A DNA stretch of 63,796 nt from JADKIH01 sp031427625 (GCA_031427625.1 JANPNV010000038.1:1-63796), one strand, 5' to 3'. Shown: positions 26,455-36,512, numbered from the stretch's first letter. A program made the numbers and translations. The notes: generated by a model not told the origin, from the letters alone.

Positions 26455-28080
26455 TCAGAAGCTGCTTGTTATTGAAACTGCAAAACCATTGGATGCCGGA
26501 ACCTGTCGGCACACTCCGCCAACACAGAAAATTCCAGCACGTTGCCTTCCATAGCCCAATTGAATCCGGTTAGACCCGCGAACGTAAGCGATAGATGTTG
26601 TATAATAATGCAACCTGTTTTCCTTAATATTATTTCCATAGTTATACTCATCCAATGCGGCAAGAAACCAATGGGGAGCTATTGTATACTCGGCTAGGAG
26701 AAGACCCCAGCTTTGCTGATCCTGTTTTGTATAAAGATGTTGAAGTTCTACCCGTAAGTTATGTTTACTGTCGAATTTATAACTCGTCTCAATTATTCCG
26801 ATGTGGCTGTAAACATGACCGAATCCTTGCCTTCCTTCGATAACATCTTTATTGTAGTTGATGAATATATAAGAAAAAGCAGACTGTACTTTCTTATTCC
26901 ATTTATGATGCAATTCGACATTGAAGTCTTCGTAATAAACTTCATTGCCTGTTTTGAAAAAATCTGATGTGTATCCGATTTCATCGCCCGTTAATTTTTT
27001 ATCGATTGATTGTACTCGCGAATAATTAACTGAAACATCGGATCCATATTTTCCGCCTGCGAAACTTCCGGGTTTTAAATTGAAGAAAAATTCTCCCTGC
27101 ATTCCATATTCACCATTTGGCTGTGTAGCATATGGATAAAGAGCTGCCAGAATGTATGTATGATTTTTCGTCATAGCCGGAAGATAATTTATGATCAGAC
27201 TATTTAATGTCGCAGTACGGTCCGAACGAAAACTCAAATTATCAATTCTCTTCGCGGCAATGGTAAAACCAGCACCTTTTTTTGACCAGGTTCCAGTTAA
27301 TAATGAAGCGGATCCGGATTTATAAATTAATTTGTTCGTAGCCGAAGGATCATTAATCTTATATGCAAATTCGCCCGATATTGTAAGATTTTTATGGATG
27401 ACGGTCAGACGTCCGGAACCAGCTCCTACATTTTCAGGTAGTATATAAATCGGATCTTTATCACTTTGATATTTACTGACGAAGCTTGCACCAAAAATAA
27501 ACTTAGTAGTCATGCTATCGCCTCTCTTCAGCGTTTCATTCAGAAACCATTCTGCATCAGCACCACGAACGATTCCCTCTCCTTTCGAAAAAAAATCACG
27601 CTGGTAGCCAAGCAAACCCTTCAAATAAAGTCCTTTTGCAGGATTATATTTTACTCTTAATCCATCCATTGCATTATCGTAGCCCAATCCTCTTTCTTCA
27701 TAGCTTCTGAAGATTAACCCGTTTCCAAACTGATCATAGAAATTACCAGCTGTAATTTCCAGTTCATTATTTTTATAATTCAGGTAACGATATGAAATTC
27801 CATTCCCTTTATATCTTGGATCGAATCCCAATAATGGGTTTGTATAATTTTCATAGCGCAATCCAGCGGAAAAATTTCCCTGGTCATAAATAAAATTTGC
27901 GAATCCATTCGATAATACCTTTTCCGGAACTACAGGTGCGCCGATTACGGAGTCTGTAAGATAATATTGAGCATCAAGCTGAAAGTTCCCATGAATGGAG
28001 CCGCCTCCTGGTATCTGACTATAAATTTCCTGCGTAAAAATAAATGTACTAGCGATGAGCAGAGTATATAATGCTTTCAT
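26455..28080 (-). CDS. DUF6029-family outer-membrane protein
   Basis: A 541-aa exported protein with signal peptide MKALYTLLIASTFIFTQEIYSQ. The mature part is a string of amphipathic beta strands ending in a Phe (GFAVSITSSF), as for outer-membrane barrels. Segments FANFIYDQGNFSAGLRYENY and ITAGNFYDQFGNGLIFRSYE match what I know as DUF6029. The start at 28080 puts the signal peptide at the N-terminus; the open frame extends further upstream without sense. It lies 50 bases after tlpA. A barrel in the same transcript as two CxxC proteins suggests it is their membrane partner (inference). Confidence 0.8.
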   Translation of the reverse strand: MKALYTLLIASTFIFTQEIYSQIPGGGSIHGNFQLDAQYYLTDSVIGAPVVPEKVLSNGFANFIYDQGNFSAGLRYENYTNPLLGFDPRYKGNGISYRYLNYKNNELEITAGNFYDQFGNGLIFRSYEERGLGYDNAMDGLRVKYNPAKGLYLKGLLGYQRDFFSKGEGIVRGADAEWFLNETLKRGDSMTTKFIFGASFVSKYQSDKDPIYILPENVGAGSGRLTVIHKNLTISGEFAYKINDPSATNKLIYKSGSASLLTGTWSKKGAGFTIAAKRIDNLSFRSDRTATLNSLIINYLPAMTKNHTYILAALYPYATQPNGEYGMQGEFFFNLKPGSFAGGKYGSDVSVNYSRVQSIDKKLTGDEIGYTSDFFKTGNEVYYEDFNVELHHKWNKKVQSAFSYIFINYNKDVIEGRQGFGHVYSHIGIIETSYKFDSKHNLRVELQHLYTKQDQQSWGLLLAEYTIAPHWFLAALDEYNYGNNIKENRLHYYTTSIAYVRGSNRIQLGYGRQRAGIFCVGGVCRQVPASNGFAVSITSSF

Positions 28081-28130
28081 CAATCGATGTATGTTTTTAA
28101 ATATTAAATAAACCAAAAAATTAATTATAT

Positions 28131-28634
28131 TTATTTACCTGCTGCTTTTTTAACTGCTTCATAAATTTCATCTTCATTGCCAGGTGCAAAACCGACATGC
28201 TGCCAAACGATTTCCTTATTTCCATTTAACACGAATGTCTGGGGAGGCATGTTAACATTCATTTCTCTTTTAAAGTCGCCGTTTGGATCCACATACGATT
28301 CAAAAGACCAGTTCCTTGCATTTATAAATGGAGCTACACGCTGCATAGTACGGGCATCGTCAACAGAAACAATGATTACTTTGACTCCTGTTTCTTTTTT
28401 CCAATCCTCATATACATCGTTGATGGCATTCAGCTCTTCAATGCAGGGCTTACACCATGTAGCCCAGAAATCGATAACTATTGGCTTACCGTTATTTTCA
28501 AAAGATGAAGTATTGATATTTTCGCCTCCGCTTGTTTTCAGATCAACTTTAGGAAGAGTTCTGTTCGCCATTTTCTCTTGTGCAGAAACAGAGCCTGCAA
28601 TTATTAATAACGAAAATAAAAAGAAGTTTTTCAT
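28131..28634 (-). CDS. TlpA-like thiol-disulfide oxidoreductase
   Basis: A 167-aa exported thioredoxin-fold protein (AhpC/TSA-Redoxin type). It has signal peptide MKNFFLFSLLIIAGSVSAQ, the active site WATWCKPC with C61 and C64, and a cis-Pro loop MPPQTFVL. Periplasmic reduction of disulfides is the usual role in this family. It is the first gene of a four-gene minus-strand set (DUF6029, Omp28-like lipoprotein, PorT-like barrel) and is separated from the upstream T9SS gene by a strong terminator. Confidence 0.9.
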   Translation of the reverse strand: MKNFFLFSLLIIAGSVSAQEKMANRTLPKVDLKTSGGENINTSSFENNGKPIVIDFWATWCKPCIEELNAINDVYEDWKKETGVKVIIVSVDDARTMQRVAPFINARNWSFESYVDPNGDFKREMNVNMPPQTFVLNGNKEIVWQHVGFAPGNEDEIYEAVKKAAGK

Positions 28635-28661
28635 AGTATATATTGATTTTGTAATAAAGGT

Positions 28662-28691
28662 AAAAAGGGCTTAATTTCTTAAGCCCTTTTT
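28662..28691 (-). terminator. Intrinsic terminator with a perfect 13-bp stem
   Basis: AAAAAGGGCTTAA and TTAAGCCCTTTTT form an uninterrupted 13-bp stem around a TTTC loop, with A runs and T runs on the two flanks, so it can work on either strand. It lies directly after the stop of the T9SS Omp28-like gene and before tlpA, and therefore separates two transcription units that read in the same direction. Confidence 0.88.
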
Positions 28692-28713
28692 CCTCAATGA
28701 TTATAGTAAATTA

Positions 28714-30633
28714 TTATTCTGTAATCGTCACTCGTTTTGTAACAGTCTGGATTTTTGTTCTTACTGAAACATCATAAGATCCGATTGCTTCTCCGGTAAG
28801 ATTTAATTTATAAACTCCAGAAGAAACGCTTCCTATGTTCATCGTTTTAACAATTGCACCAAGTGAGTTTGTTACGACAACCGTAACATCTTCACTATTG
28901 AATAAACTAATTTGAACATTCAATTCGCCTTTTGAAGGATTCGGGTAAACACTTACACCTTTGATGTTCTCAATTTTATTTACACCCGTAGTAAGATTTG
29001 TAGATACATTAATATTATCAACAAAACAGTTGTTACCGTAAGCGCTAGTTCCTTTAAACTTAAAGAATACACTTGACTGACCAACAAGGTTATCGATATT
29101 AATTGCTTTGTGATGCCACTGACTTTGATTCCATGGTCTCCAGTTTCCTGTTGTATCTGGATTTCCATTCGCTAAAGTTATTCCTGCTTCATTGTAAATG
29201 GAAGTCCAGGTAGCTCCGCAATCAGTAGAATATTGTAATTCTAGTCGATCATTTTCAGTCTGATATCTTGAATAAGCAACTTCAAAATCGAAACTTGCAG
29301 TTGTTGTTCCAGAAACTGAGAAATCATAATTAGGCATCCATAATTCATCTACTTCACCAACAGTGCTGATGCTGTAAAAACTGATTCTTGCACTTCCGCC
29401 AGACTGACCATAAGCGGCAGTCGACCTGATCCATGTTATTCCATTACCCGGATTAACAACACGCCATGTAGGTAGTGGAGGAAAGGTTGTAGTTGTAAAA
29501 TCCTGCGTCAATGGTAATATAAGACCCGTGCTTCCATATGAATTAAAGGTTATTGACTGTACGTCATTGCCAGTATTCAGATCAGAAGTGCTATTTGGAT
29601 ACGATATCGTAGCTGTTATTGTATGTGAACCAGGAGTAGGGTTAACAACAGGAAGAGCAACTACATCAGTTGTATTTGTTGCAAGGTTGCCAGTCCAGGG
29701 AATTGTTGTTCCTGCAACACCGTCCACTGTGTAATCGATGTTTGCAGTAGTAAGATTTGATGTTCCCATGTTTCTGATTGTAACAGTTGGGTTCAATGGC
29801 TGGTTACATGAAAAGTCAGGAACACCCGCAAATGCACAATCCATTCTTGCATCTACAGCCATTGGAATAGGAGCACTGTATGCCGCCTGTCTTACATCAA
29901 CAGTTGCATCATCCTGAACAAAAGCTACAACAGCCAGTTGATTTTTATCATATACATAAGAAGGAATTGCTGCTGCGAAATTAAAAGTTTGTGTCTGACC
30001 TAATGTCCAGTTACCGGCAAGAGTAGTTCCAGTAGCATTAGGTATCATTGTCCTCATCACTCCCTGAAAAACAGTTTCGCCATTCGTTCCCGGAGCTTTA
30101 CAGAAATTGATATATCTTTCAATAACTGCAATTCGTAATTTTAAACTTCCACTATCTGCCATAGAGGCTGTAACGACAACAGTTGCGAAAATTGAATCAT
30201 AATTTGCAGAAATAGTATGAGTGACACTCATTGTATAGGGCGATGCGATATTGGCGCGCGTATTTAATTTTGCCTGCGTCCATACAGCTGGCGCGCCCTG
30301 ATAAGCAGTAGCTGAAGTGTACCATTGCCCATCCATTACTGCATAAGGAACTCCGACTGTATCCGGGCGATAATATGCAACGCGGGTAGAAACCAAAGCA
30401 GCAGTCTGAACATTCATCGGATCAACACCAGGCCAATTTGTTTGGTATTTAATGGCAACGACTTTTGTTGAGTTTGCATTTAGCAAATTATTAAATGTTG
30501 GATTTTGTGAAGCACAAGGACCACACGATGCCTGAGTAAATTCTTCTGCCAAAACCAGACGCGTAGATTGAGCGTTCAGGTTGAATCCTGCAGCGCATAC
30601 TGCAAGCACAATGAGAGTAATGACTTTTTTCAT
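28714..30633 (-). CDS. T9SS-exported Omp28-like protein with CGPC motif
   Basis: A 639-aa secreted protein with signal peptide MKKVITLIVLAVCAAGFNLNAQ. An N-terminal thioredoxin-like domain has the active-site pair in EEFTQASCGPCASQNP (C37/C40). There follow beta-rich middle domains (CARDB-like MRNMGTSNLTTANIDYTV pattern and a jelly-roll segment with SGGSARISFYS) and a C-terminal T9SS type A sorting domain beginning VYPNPSKGELNVQI and ending KRVTITE. The C-terminal domain would be cut off after export through SprA. A terminator follows it. Its relation to the CxxC lipoprotein and TlpA downstream suggests surface thiol chemistry. Confidence 0.87.
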   Translation of the reverse strand: MKKVITLIVLAVCAAGFNLNAQSTRLVLAEEFTQASCGPCASQNPTFNNLLNANSTKVVAIKYQTNWPGVDPMNVQTAALVSTRVAYYRPDTVGVPYAVMDGQWYTSATAYQGAPAVWTQAKLNTRANIASPYTMSVTHTISANYDSIFATVVVTASMADSGSLKLRIAVIERYINFCKAPGTNGETVFQGVMRTMIPNATGTTLAGNWTLGQTQTFNFAAAIPSYVYDKNQLAVVAFVQDDATVDVRQAAYSAPIPMAVDARMDCAFAGVPDFSCNQPLNPTVTIRNMGTSNLTTANIDYTVDGVAGTTIPWTGNLATNTTDVVALPVVNPTPGSHTITATISYPNSTSDLNTGNDVQSITFNSYGSTGLILPLTQDFTTTTFPPLPTWRVVNPGNGITWIRSTAAYGQSGGSARISFYSISTVGEVDELWMPNYDFSVSGTTTASFDFEVAYSRYQTENDRLELQYSTDCGATWTSIYNEAGITLANGNPDTTGNWRPWNQSQWHHKAINIDNLVGQSSVFFKFKGTSAYGNNCFVDNINVSTNLTTGVNKIENIKGVSVYPNPSKGELNVQISLFNSEDVTVVVTNSLGAIVKTMNIGSVSSGVYKLNLTGEAIGSYDVSVRTKIQTVTKRVTITE

Positions 30634-30762
30634 CTATTATTTTTTTTGGAAATTTGGTTAGTTTCTTTAAAATACAAAAACCGGATGGCTGTACTTCGAA
30701 AGACCGGTGCAATTCTAACTAATATATTTTTAGAATACAATACAATAGGTAACAATCAACGG

Positions 30763-30793
30763 TTTGAATTACAAATAAAAGAGACTATATTTG
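30763..30793 (+). promoter_or_regulatory. Bacteroidota sigma-A promoter of the 30814 gene
   Basis: TTTG (30763-30766), a 19-base spacer and TATATTTG (30786-30793) match the Bacteroidota housekeeping consensus (TTTG about -33, TAnnTTTG about -7) exactly. The ATG at 30814 lies 20 bases downstream of the -7 box. Confidence 0.85.
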
Positions 30794-30813
30794 TTCATTA
30801 AACTCAATTTCTG

Positions 30814-31521
30814 ATGAAGAAAATATACTTTATTGCCTGTATTATGGCTTTTTGCGGAAGCTTCGCATTCTCACAGGTTCTTACCTCACCACACCCTACT
30901 CTTGATTATGCCGGTCCTGACTCTGCAAAATTACATGCAAATGTGACGATATTCAATAATAGCAGTCAGTCGCTGGATGTAATTTGTGAAATGTATTCTC
31001 GTAATCTTTCTCCAAATCATTATTCTTACTTCTGCTGGGTTGTATGTTATGATACATCTGTTACTATAAGCCCAAATCCACTTACAATCGCAGCAAGCGG
31101 ATCTGCCAGCAATTTTGAAGGATGGCTTGGAAGTATTAATGCTCCCGGACATTCGGAAGTAACGTATCGTTACTATGACATGCATGGAAACTCTGATACA
31201 CTCTATCTTACATTCAACTATGATTTTTATGCTCCAACAGGGATTAATGAATTAAATTCCTCAAAGTATTCATTAAATATTACGGGTGCGAATCCGACAA
31301 ATTCATATACAACGATTAGTTATAATTTATCAAATCAGAAGGATGCCAGAATTATTGTTTCTAATCTTCTAGGATCAAAAGTGAGCGAAATCCGGCTTGA
31401 TAACAAAACAAACTCCATGACTGTGCCCGTTACTGATCTTAAATCAGGACTTTATATTTACTCGTTGATGGTTGATGGCAGAATCGTAAGTTCAAAAAAA
31501 CTTATAGTTGCTCATCAATAG
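30814..31521 (+). CDS. T9SS cargo protein, unknown function
   Basis: A 235-aa secreted protein: signal peptide MKKIYFIACIMAFCGSFAFSQ, about 125 residues of beta-rich domain with four Cys in two regions (VICEMYS and FCWVVC), and a T9SS type A sorting domain near the end (YSLNITGANPTNSYTTISYN through SSKKLIVAHQ). I do not recognise the central domain. It has its own promoter and terminator, so it is a single-gene unit, divergent from the T9SS Omp28-like gene. Confidence 0.82.
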   Translation: MKKIYFIACIMAFCGSFAFSQVLTSPHPTLDYAGPDSAKLHANVTIFNNSSQSLDVICEMYSRNLSPNHYSYFCWVVCYDTSVTISPNPLTIAASGSASNFEGWLGSINAPGHSEVTYRYYDMHGNSDTLYLTFNYDFYAPTGINELNSSKYSLNITGANPTNSYTTISYNLSNQKDARIIVSNLLGSKVSEIRLDNKTNSMTVPVTDLKSGLYIYSLMVDGRIVSSKKLIVAHQ

Positions 31522-31560
31522 TACAATGTATAATATTACAGTCATTGAATTGAAAGAATG

Positions 31561-31587
31561 AAAGCACCCTGACAGGGGTGCTTTTTT
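31561..31587 (+). terminator. Intrinsic terminator
   Basis: AAAGCACCC and GGGTGCTTT form a 9-bp stem around a TGACAG loop, followed by a run of T. It lies 39 bases after the stop of the T9SS cargo gene and before maeB. Confidence 0.9.
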
Positions 31588-31619
31588 AGTCTGATTAGGA
31601 AACACTTTAAAAACAATTG

Positions 31620-33884
31620 ATGAGTAATTCAATATTGAATAAAGAAGCCCTCGATTATCATTCACAAGGAAGACCGGGCAAGATTGAAGTTATTCCTTCC
31701 AAACCTTATAGCTCACAACGTGACCTTTCACTTGCTTATTCACCAGGAGTGGCTGAGCCATGTCTTGCGATAGCAGCGAACATTGAAAACGTATATAAGT
31801 ATACAGCAAAGGGAAATTTAGTTGCCGTTATTTCAAATGGCACTGCTGTATTAGGTCTGGGAAATATTGGCCCGGAAGCTTCCAAACCTGTCATGGAAGG
31901 TAAAGGTTTACTTTTTAAAATTTTCGCCGACATTGATGTGTTTGACATTGAAATAGACGAAACTGACGTCGAGAAATTTGTACAGACAGTAAAAGCAATT
32001 TCGCCAACATTCGGAGGAATTAATCTGGAAGACATCAAAGCACCTGAGTGTTTTGAAATCGAACGGCGGCTGAAGGAAGAATTGCGCATTCCTATCATGC
32101 ACGACGATCAGCATGGCACTGCAATTATTTCAAGTGCTGCTTTGTTAAATGCGCTTGAACTGACAAAGAAAAAAATTGGTGAAGTATTGATTGTAGTTAG
32201 TGGTGCAGGTGCCTCTGCTATATCATGTGCGAAATTGTATATAGCTCTCGGGGCAAAGAAGGAAAATATTATCATGACTGACAGCACAGGAGTGCTGCAT
32301 GTAGATAGAAAGGATCTTGACGAGAACAAGAAGTATTTTGCTACGAAAAAAAATATTCATACACTCGAAGAAGCCATGAAGGGCGCCGATGTATTCCTCG
32401 GTCTTTCTAAAGGCAATATAGTTTCGAAAGACATGGTTAAATCAATGGGGAAAGATGCAATCGTATTTGCTCTCGCAAATCCAGATCCGGAAATTCCTTA
32501 TAATGATGCTTGTGAAGTACGCGATGATATTATCATTGCCACAGGAAGATCTGATTTTCCTAACCAGGTAAATAATGTTTTAGGTTTCCCATTTATCTTC
32601 CGCGGCGCTCTCGACGTAAGAGCTACACAAATCAACGAAGCCATGAAACTTGCAGCAGTCAGAGCAATCGCTGATCTCGCAAAAGAACCAGTTCCCGAAA
32701 TTGTTAACCTCGCTTATAATGCAAAGAACATAACCTTCGGCAAAGATTACATTATTCCAAAACCGCTTGATCCACGACTCATCAGTACCGTTGCTCCTGC
32801 AGTTGCAAAAGCTGCAATGGACTCAGGCGTTGCACAAATTTCAATTACGAACTGGCCAAATTATATTGAAGAACTTCGTAAACGACTCGGCCTCGACAAT
32901 AAACTTATCCGTGTTGTCACAAGCAAAGCAAAACAAAATCCTCAGCGGATTGTTTTCACGGAAGCCGATACATACAAAATTCTAAAAGCCGCGCAGATCG
33001 TGCGCGATGAAGGAATTGCAAAACCAATTTTACTGGGTAATAAAGAGAAAATTGCCCGCCTTATCGCTGAAAATAATTTAGAACTGGGCGATACACCTAT
33101 CATTGATCCACGACAAGAAGACGAAAAGCGTTCTGAGTTTGGTGACTTGTTTTTCAGAAAAAGAAAACGCCGAGGCTATACATTATACGAAGCAAAGAAA
33201 ATCATGAATGAGCGCAATTATTATGGCGCCATGATGGTCGAAACCGGAGAAGCGGATGCAATGATATCAGGTCTAACCAGAAAATACAGCGATACTATCA
33301 GACCTGCATTACAAATTATAGGCACACAAGATTCTGTGAAGAAAGTGGCGGGTATGTATATCATGATTACAAAAAAAGGTCCGGTATTTTTTGCTGACAC
33401 CACCGTTAACGTTTCACCGACTGCAGAAGATCTGGCCGAGATAACTGTTCTCACTGCATGGGCAGTGCAACAATTCAATGTCAAACCAAGGATTGCATTA
33501 CTCTCCTTCTCTAATTTTGGATCTTCAAACGAAAAGGAGGCCGAAAAGGTAAGAGACGCAGTCGCCATTCTTCATCAGAAATATCCGGGAATGACTGTCG
33601 ATGGAGAACTACAGGCAAATTTTGCACTGAACCCTGCTCTTCTCTCCGATAATTTCCCATTCTGTGAATTTGCAAACGAAGGCGCAAATACGTTGATCTT
33701 TCCTAATCTGGAAGCAGGAAACATCGCCTATAAACTTTTGCAGGAAATGGGCGCAGCAGAAGCTATCGGACCAATTCTTCTCGGCATGAAAAAACCAGTA
33801 CACGTACTTCAACTCGGAAGTTCCGTTAGAGAAATCGTTAACATGGTCACTATTGCCGTAGTTGATGCGCAATCCAGAAAGTAA
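31620..33884 (+). CDS. maeB: NADP-dependent malic enzyme with phosphotransacetylase-like domain
   Basis: A 754-aa two-domain protein. Residues about 1-430 form the malic enzyme (SLAYSPGVAEPCLAIA, KGNLVAVISNGTAVLGLGN, MHDDQHGTAI, and the NADP-binding VVSGAGASAI). Residues about 440-754 form the phosphotransacetylase-type domain (RIVFTEAD, FPNLEAGNIAYKLLQ), which in the MaeB class is regulatory rather than catalytic. It decarboxylates malate to pyruvate with NADPH. The ATG at 31620 is preferred to the TTG one codon earlier. It is a single gene after a terminator. Confidence 0.96.
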   Translation: MSNSILNKEALDYHSQGRPGKIEVIPSKPYSSQRDLSLAYSPGVAEPCLAIAANIENVYKYTAKGNLVAVISNGTAVLGLGNIGPEASKPVMEGKGLLFKIFADIDVFDIEIDETDVEKFVQTVKAISPTFGGINLEDIKAPECFEIERRLKEELRIPIMHDDQHGTAIISSAALLNALELTKKKIGEVLIVVSGAGASAISCAKLYIALGAKKENIIMTDSTGVLHVDRKDLDENKKYFATKKNIHTLEEAMKGADVFLGLSKGNIVSKDMVKSMGKDAIVFALANPDPEIPYNDACEVRDDIIIATGRSDFPNQVNNVLGFPFIFRGALDVRATQINEAMKLAAVRAIADLAKEPVPEIVNLAYNAKNITFGKDYIIPKPLDPRLISTVAPAVAKAAMDSGVAQISITNWPNYIEELRKRLGLDNKLIRVVTSKAKQNPQRIVFTEADTYKILKAAQIVRDEGIAKPILLGNKEKIARLIAENNLELGDTPIIDPRQEDEKRSEFGDLFFRKRKRRGYTLYEAKKIMNERNYYGAMMVETGEADAMISGLTRKYSDTIRPALQIIGTQDSVKKVAGMYIMITKKGPVFFADTTVNVSPTAEDLAEITVLTAWAVQQFNVKPRIALLSFSNFGSSNEKEAEKVRDAVAILHQKYPGMTVDGELQANFALNPALLSDNFPFCEFANEGANTLIFPNLEAGNIAYKLLQEMGAAEAIGPILLGMKKPVHVLQLGSSVREIVNMVTIAVVDAQSRK

Positions 33885-34004
33885 TACTATAAGCAAAAGT
33901 AAAAATGAAGACTGGATTAGAAGTAAATCAATAATAAGATTTTTTGATTGTCCGTTTTCTGAATGTTGATGCTTATATTTATCTTTCCTAAATAATAAGT
34001 TCCA

Positions 34005-36512
34005 ATGAAAATCCGTCTGATTCTTTTTTGCCTGCTGTGCATACAAATTGCATCTGATGCCCAGCGAATTTTTCCGGCTGCTATCCCTGTCGCCTGGACT
34101 GAACGAGAAAGCAATGAAGAATTAAACGATGCCTTTGTTATGCAAAGAATATTCCCCTATGGAAAGGCAGATGTTATCGCACATAAAAACGGAGTGCAAG
34201 ACAGGATCCGACAAATAAATTCAACGAGAATAACAACTGCAACAAACTGGAACAATGTAGGTCCGTTAAATATTGGCGGACGCCTCACAGATGTTGAAAT
34301 GCCATCATCATCGTTAACTACAATTTATGTTTGCTCTGCATCAGGCGGAATATTTAAATCGGATGATAAAGGTTTATCATGGCTACCAATCTTCGATGCT
34401 CAACCTACGCTATCAATTGGTGATTTGGCTATCGCTCCTTCTAATGCAAATATTCTCTATGCTGGAACTGGCGAATCTAATGCAGGAGGCGGTTCGCTTA
34501 CTTACGATGGTAACGGAGTATATAAATCTACTGATGCCGGAAGCACTTGGACCTCTGTCGGACTCGACAGCACCCGCAACACTGGAAGAATCGCTGTTCA
34601 CCCGACAAACCCCGATATTGTTTATGCAGCCACAATGGGCGACCTTTTTGAAAACAATTCAGAACGCGGATTATATAAAAGCACTAACGGCGGATTAAAC
34701 TGGCAAAACGTACTCTCATTTAACGACTCAACAGGTGTTGTAGATGTGGCAATAAATCCTGTTCACTCTGACACTGTTTATGCTTGTTCATGGACTCGTG
34801 TTAGAAGAATCGATAGAAGAAATTACGGTGGCCCCGATTCTCAAATCTGGCGATCATACAATGGAGGAGTTACATGGACAAATCTTACTAACGGACTTCC
34901 TTCCGGTTTTGACTTTGGACGTACATGTGTTGGAATTGCAAAAAGCCAACCCAATATAGTTTACGTTATGATCAGCGATAAGCAAAGTACATTCCAGGGA
35001 GTTTACCGTTCTACAGATTATGGAGATTCATTTACAAGAACCAACGATGCCATGCTCGGAGATATTTTCAACGGTGCAGCACATTGGGAAGGACGAATTA
35101 CAGTTGATCCTACAAATCCTGACAATGTTTTTCTTATAGGATTCGATACATGGAACACTACCGATGGTGGACAAAACTGGTTTGATGTTACACAGGGACT
35201 TCACCCCGACAACCATGAAGTATTTATAAATCCATTAGATCACAATTTTGTTTTACGTGCTAACGATGCCGGTTTATTTGTTTCTGACAATGGTGGATCT
35301 TTTTGGACACATGCCGAGAATCTTCCTGTTACCCAACTATACACCTGCGAGGTCGATGAAAGATTTCCTAATCAATATGGAGGAGGCGCACAGGATAATG
35401 GAGTGAATGTTACATTTTCAGGAGTACCCGACAACTATTCACAAATATGGGGCGGCGATGGATTTTACCTTCTGATCGATCCGTTTACAAGTGACATAAT
35501 TACTGAGTCACAATATGGCAATGTGAGTTCCGGAAATTTCGGAATAGATACCGCACTTGACAGATTTAACTGGAATACTCCACTTGAGTTCAATCATCAG
35601 AATACAAATTCTGTTTTTATGGGCGCACAAAGACTATATAAATCGACTGACAAAGGTGCATTCTGGAATGCAATAAGTCCAGACCTGACAAATCATAATC
35701 TCTTTGGATATCCAATTACGTGGGGAACAATTACAACAGTTTCAAATGCTCCATCTGATTCGAGTGTTTCATATTGTGGGACTGACGACGGTCAGGTATG
35801 GGTTACAAGAGATGATGGTGCATCATGGACAAATATAAATCCATCGACGGCTGTCAGATGGATAACAAGAGTCACCACTGATCCAAATGATGCAGCAATT
35901 GTATACTGCACAATCAGCGGTTATCGTTTTCATGATAACGTAGCGCATGTTTACCGCAGTGTAAATTTTGGAAACACCTGGCAGAACATTGAAGGTAATC
36001 TCCCTAATGTTCCCTGTAATGACATCATTCCTGATCCTTACCGCGACTCAACTTTATTTCTTGCAACAGATATCGGAACATACATTACCTATGACCTTGG
36101 CCAGAATTGGATACCACTTGGATCAGGAATGCCAATCGTTCCCGTTACTGATCTCAGACTCCATCGCCCATCGATGACTTTGATAGCAGCTACATATGGC
36201 AGATCAATTTACACACTCGATCTTGGAGCATTATATGTTAGTGCGAGAGCAATACTGTCTGATAAAGCTATATTAGAAATATTCCCAAACCCTGCTCAGG
36301 AAAAATTCAGCATACAGTTTTATTCACCAACAAATTCAAAGTCATATATATTTATTTCTGATATGAATGGCAGAACTGCTATGAAAAAAGATATTATTAT
36401 TCAAGCAGGAAATAACAATTTTTCTTTCCAACCTTCACTTGCTCCGGGAGTTTATTCTGTTTTGGTTAATGTAAACGATAAAATGATGGTGAGAAAGTTA
36501 GTGATCAGGTAA
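34005..36512 (+). CDS. T9SS-exported Asp-box repeat (sortilin-like) protein
   Basis: An 835-aa secreted protein with signal peptide MKIRLILFCLLCIQIASDAQ. It then carries about eleven Asp-box (BNR) repeats of the form S-x-D-x-G-x-x-W, for example KSDDKGLSW, KSTDAGSTW, RSYNGGVTW, VSDNGGSFW and RSVNFGNTW. These form a beta-propeller of the VPS10/sortilin type. The C-terminal sorting domain starts EIFPNPAQEKFSIQF and ends VRKLVIR. No sialidase catalytic residues (the FRIP motif or nucleophile Tyr) are visible, so an enzyme function is not supported. It is probably a surface binding or adhesion protein. Confidence 0.87.
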   Translation: MKIRLILFCLLCIQIASDAQRIFPAAIPVAWTERESNEELNDAFVMQRIFPYGKADVIAHKNGVQDRIRQINSTRITTATNWNNVGPLNIGGRLTDVEMPSSSLTTIYVCSASGGIFKSDDKGLSWLPIFDAQPTLSIGDLAIAPSNANILYAGTGESNAGGGSLTYDGNGVYKSTDAGSTWTSVGLDSTRNTGRIAVHPTNPDIVYAATMGDLFENNSERGLYKSTNGGLNWQNVLSFNDSTGVVDVAINPVHSDTVYACSWTRVRRIDRRNYGGPDSQIWRSYNGGVTWTNLTNGLPSGFDFGRTCVGIAKSQPNIVYVMISDKQSTFQGVYRSTDYGDSFTRTNDAMLGDIFNGAAHWEGRITVDPTNPDNVFLIGFDTWNTTDGGQNWFDVTQGLHPDNHEVFINPLDHNFVLRANDAGLFVSDNGGSFWTHAENLPVTQLYTCEVDERFPNQYGGGAQDNGVNVTFSGVPDNYSQIWGGDGFYLLIDPFTSDIITESQYGNVSSGNFGIDTALDRFNWNTPLEFNHQNTNSVFMGAQRLYKSTDKGAFWNAISPDLTNHNLFGYPITWGTITTVSNAPSDSSVSYCGTDDGQVWVTRDDGASWTNINPSTAVRWITRVTTDPNDAAIVYCTISGYRFHDNVAHVYRSVNFGNTWQNIEGNLPNVPCNDIIPDPYRDSTLFLATDIGTYITYDLGQNWIPLGSGMPIVPVTDLRLHRPSMTLIAATYGRSIYTLDLGALYVSARAILSDKAILEIFPNPAQEKFSIQFYSPTNSKSYIFISDMNGRTAMKKDIIIQAGNNNFSFQPSLAPGVYSVLVNVNDKMMVRKLVIR

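Noticed and set aside
34005..36512. Sialidase or other glycoside hydrolase
   Set aside because: Asp-boxes are structural; no catalytic residues or FRIP motif were seen.
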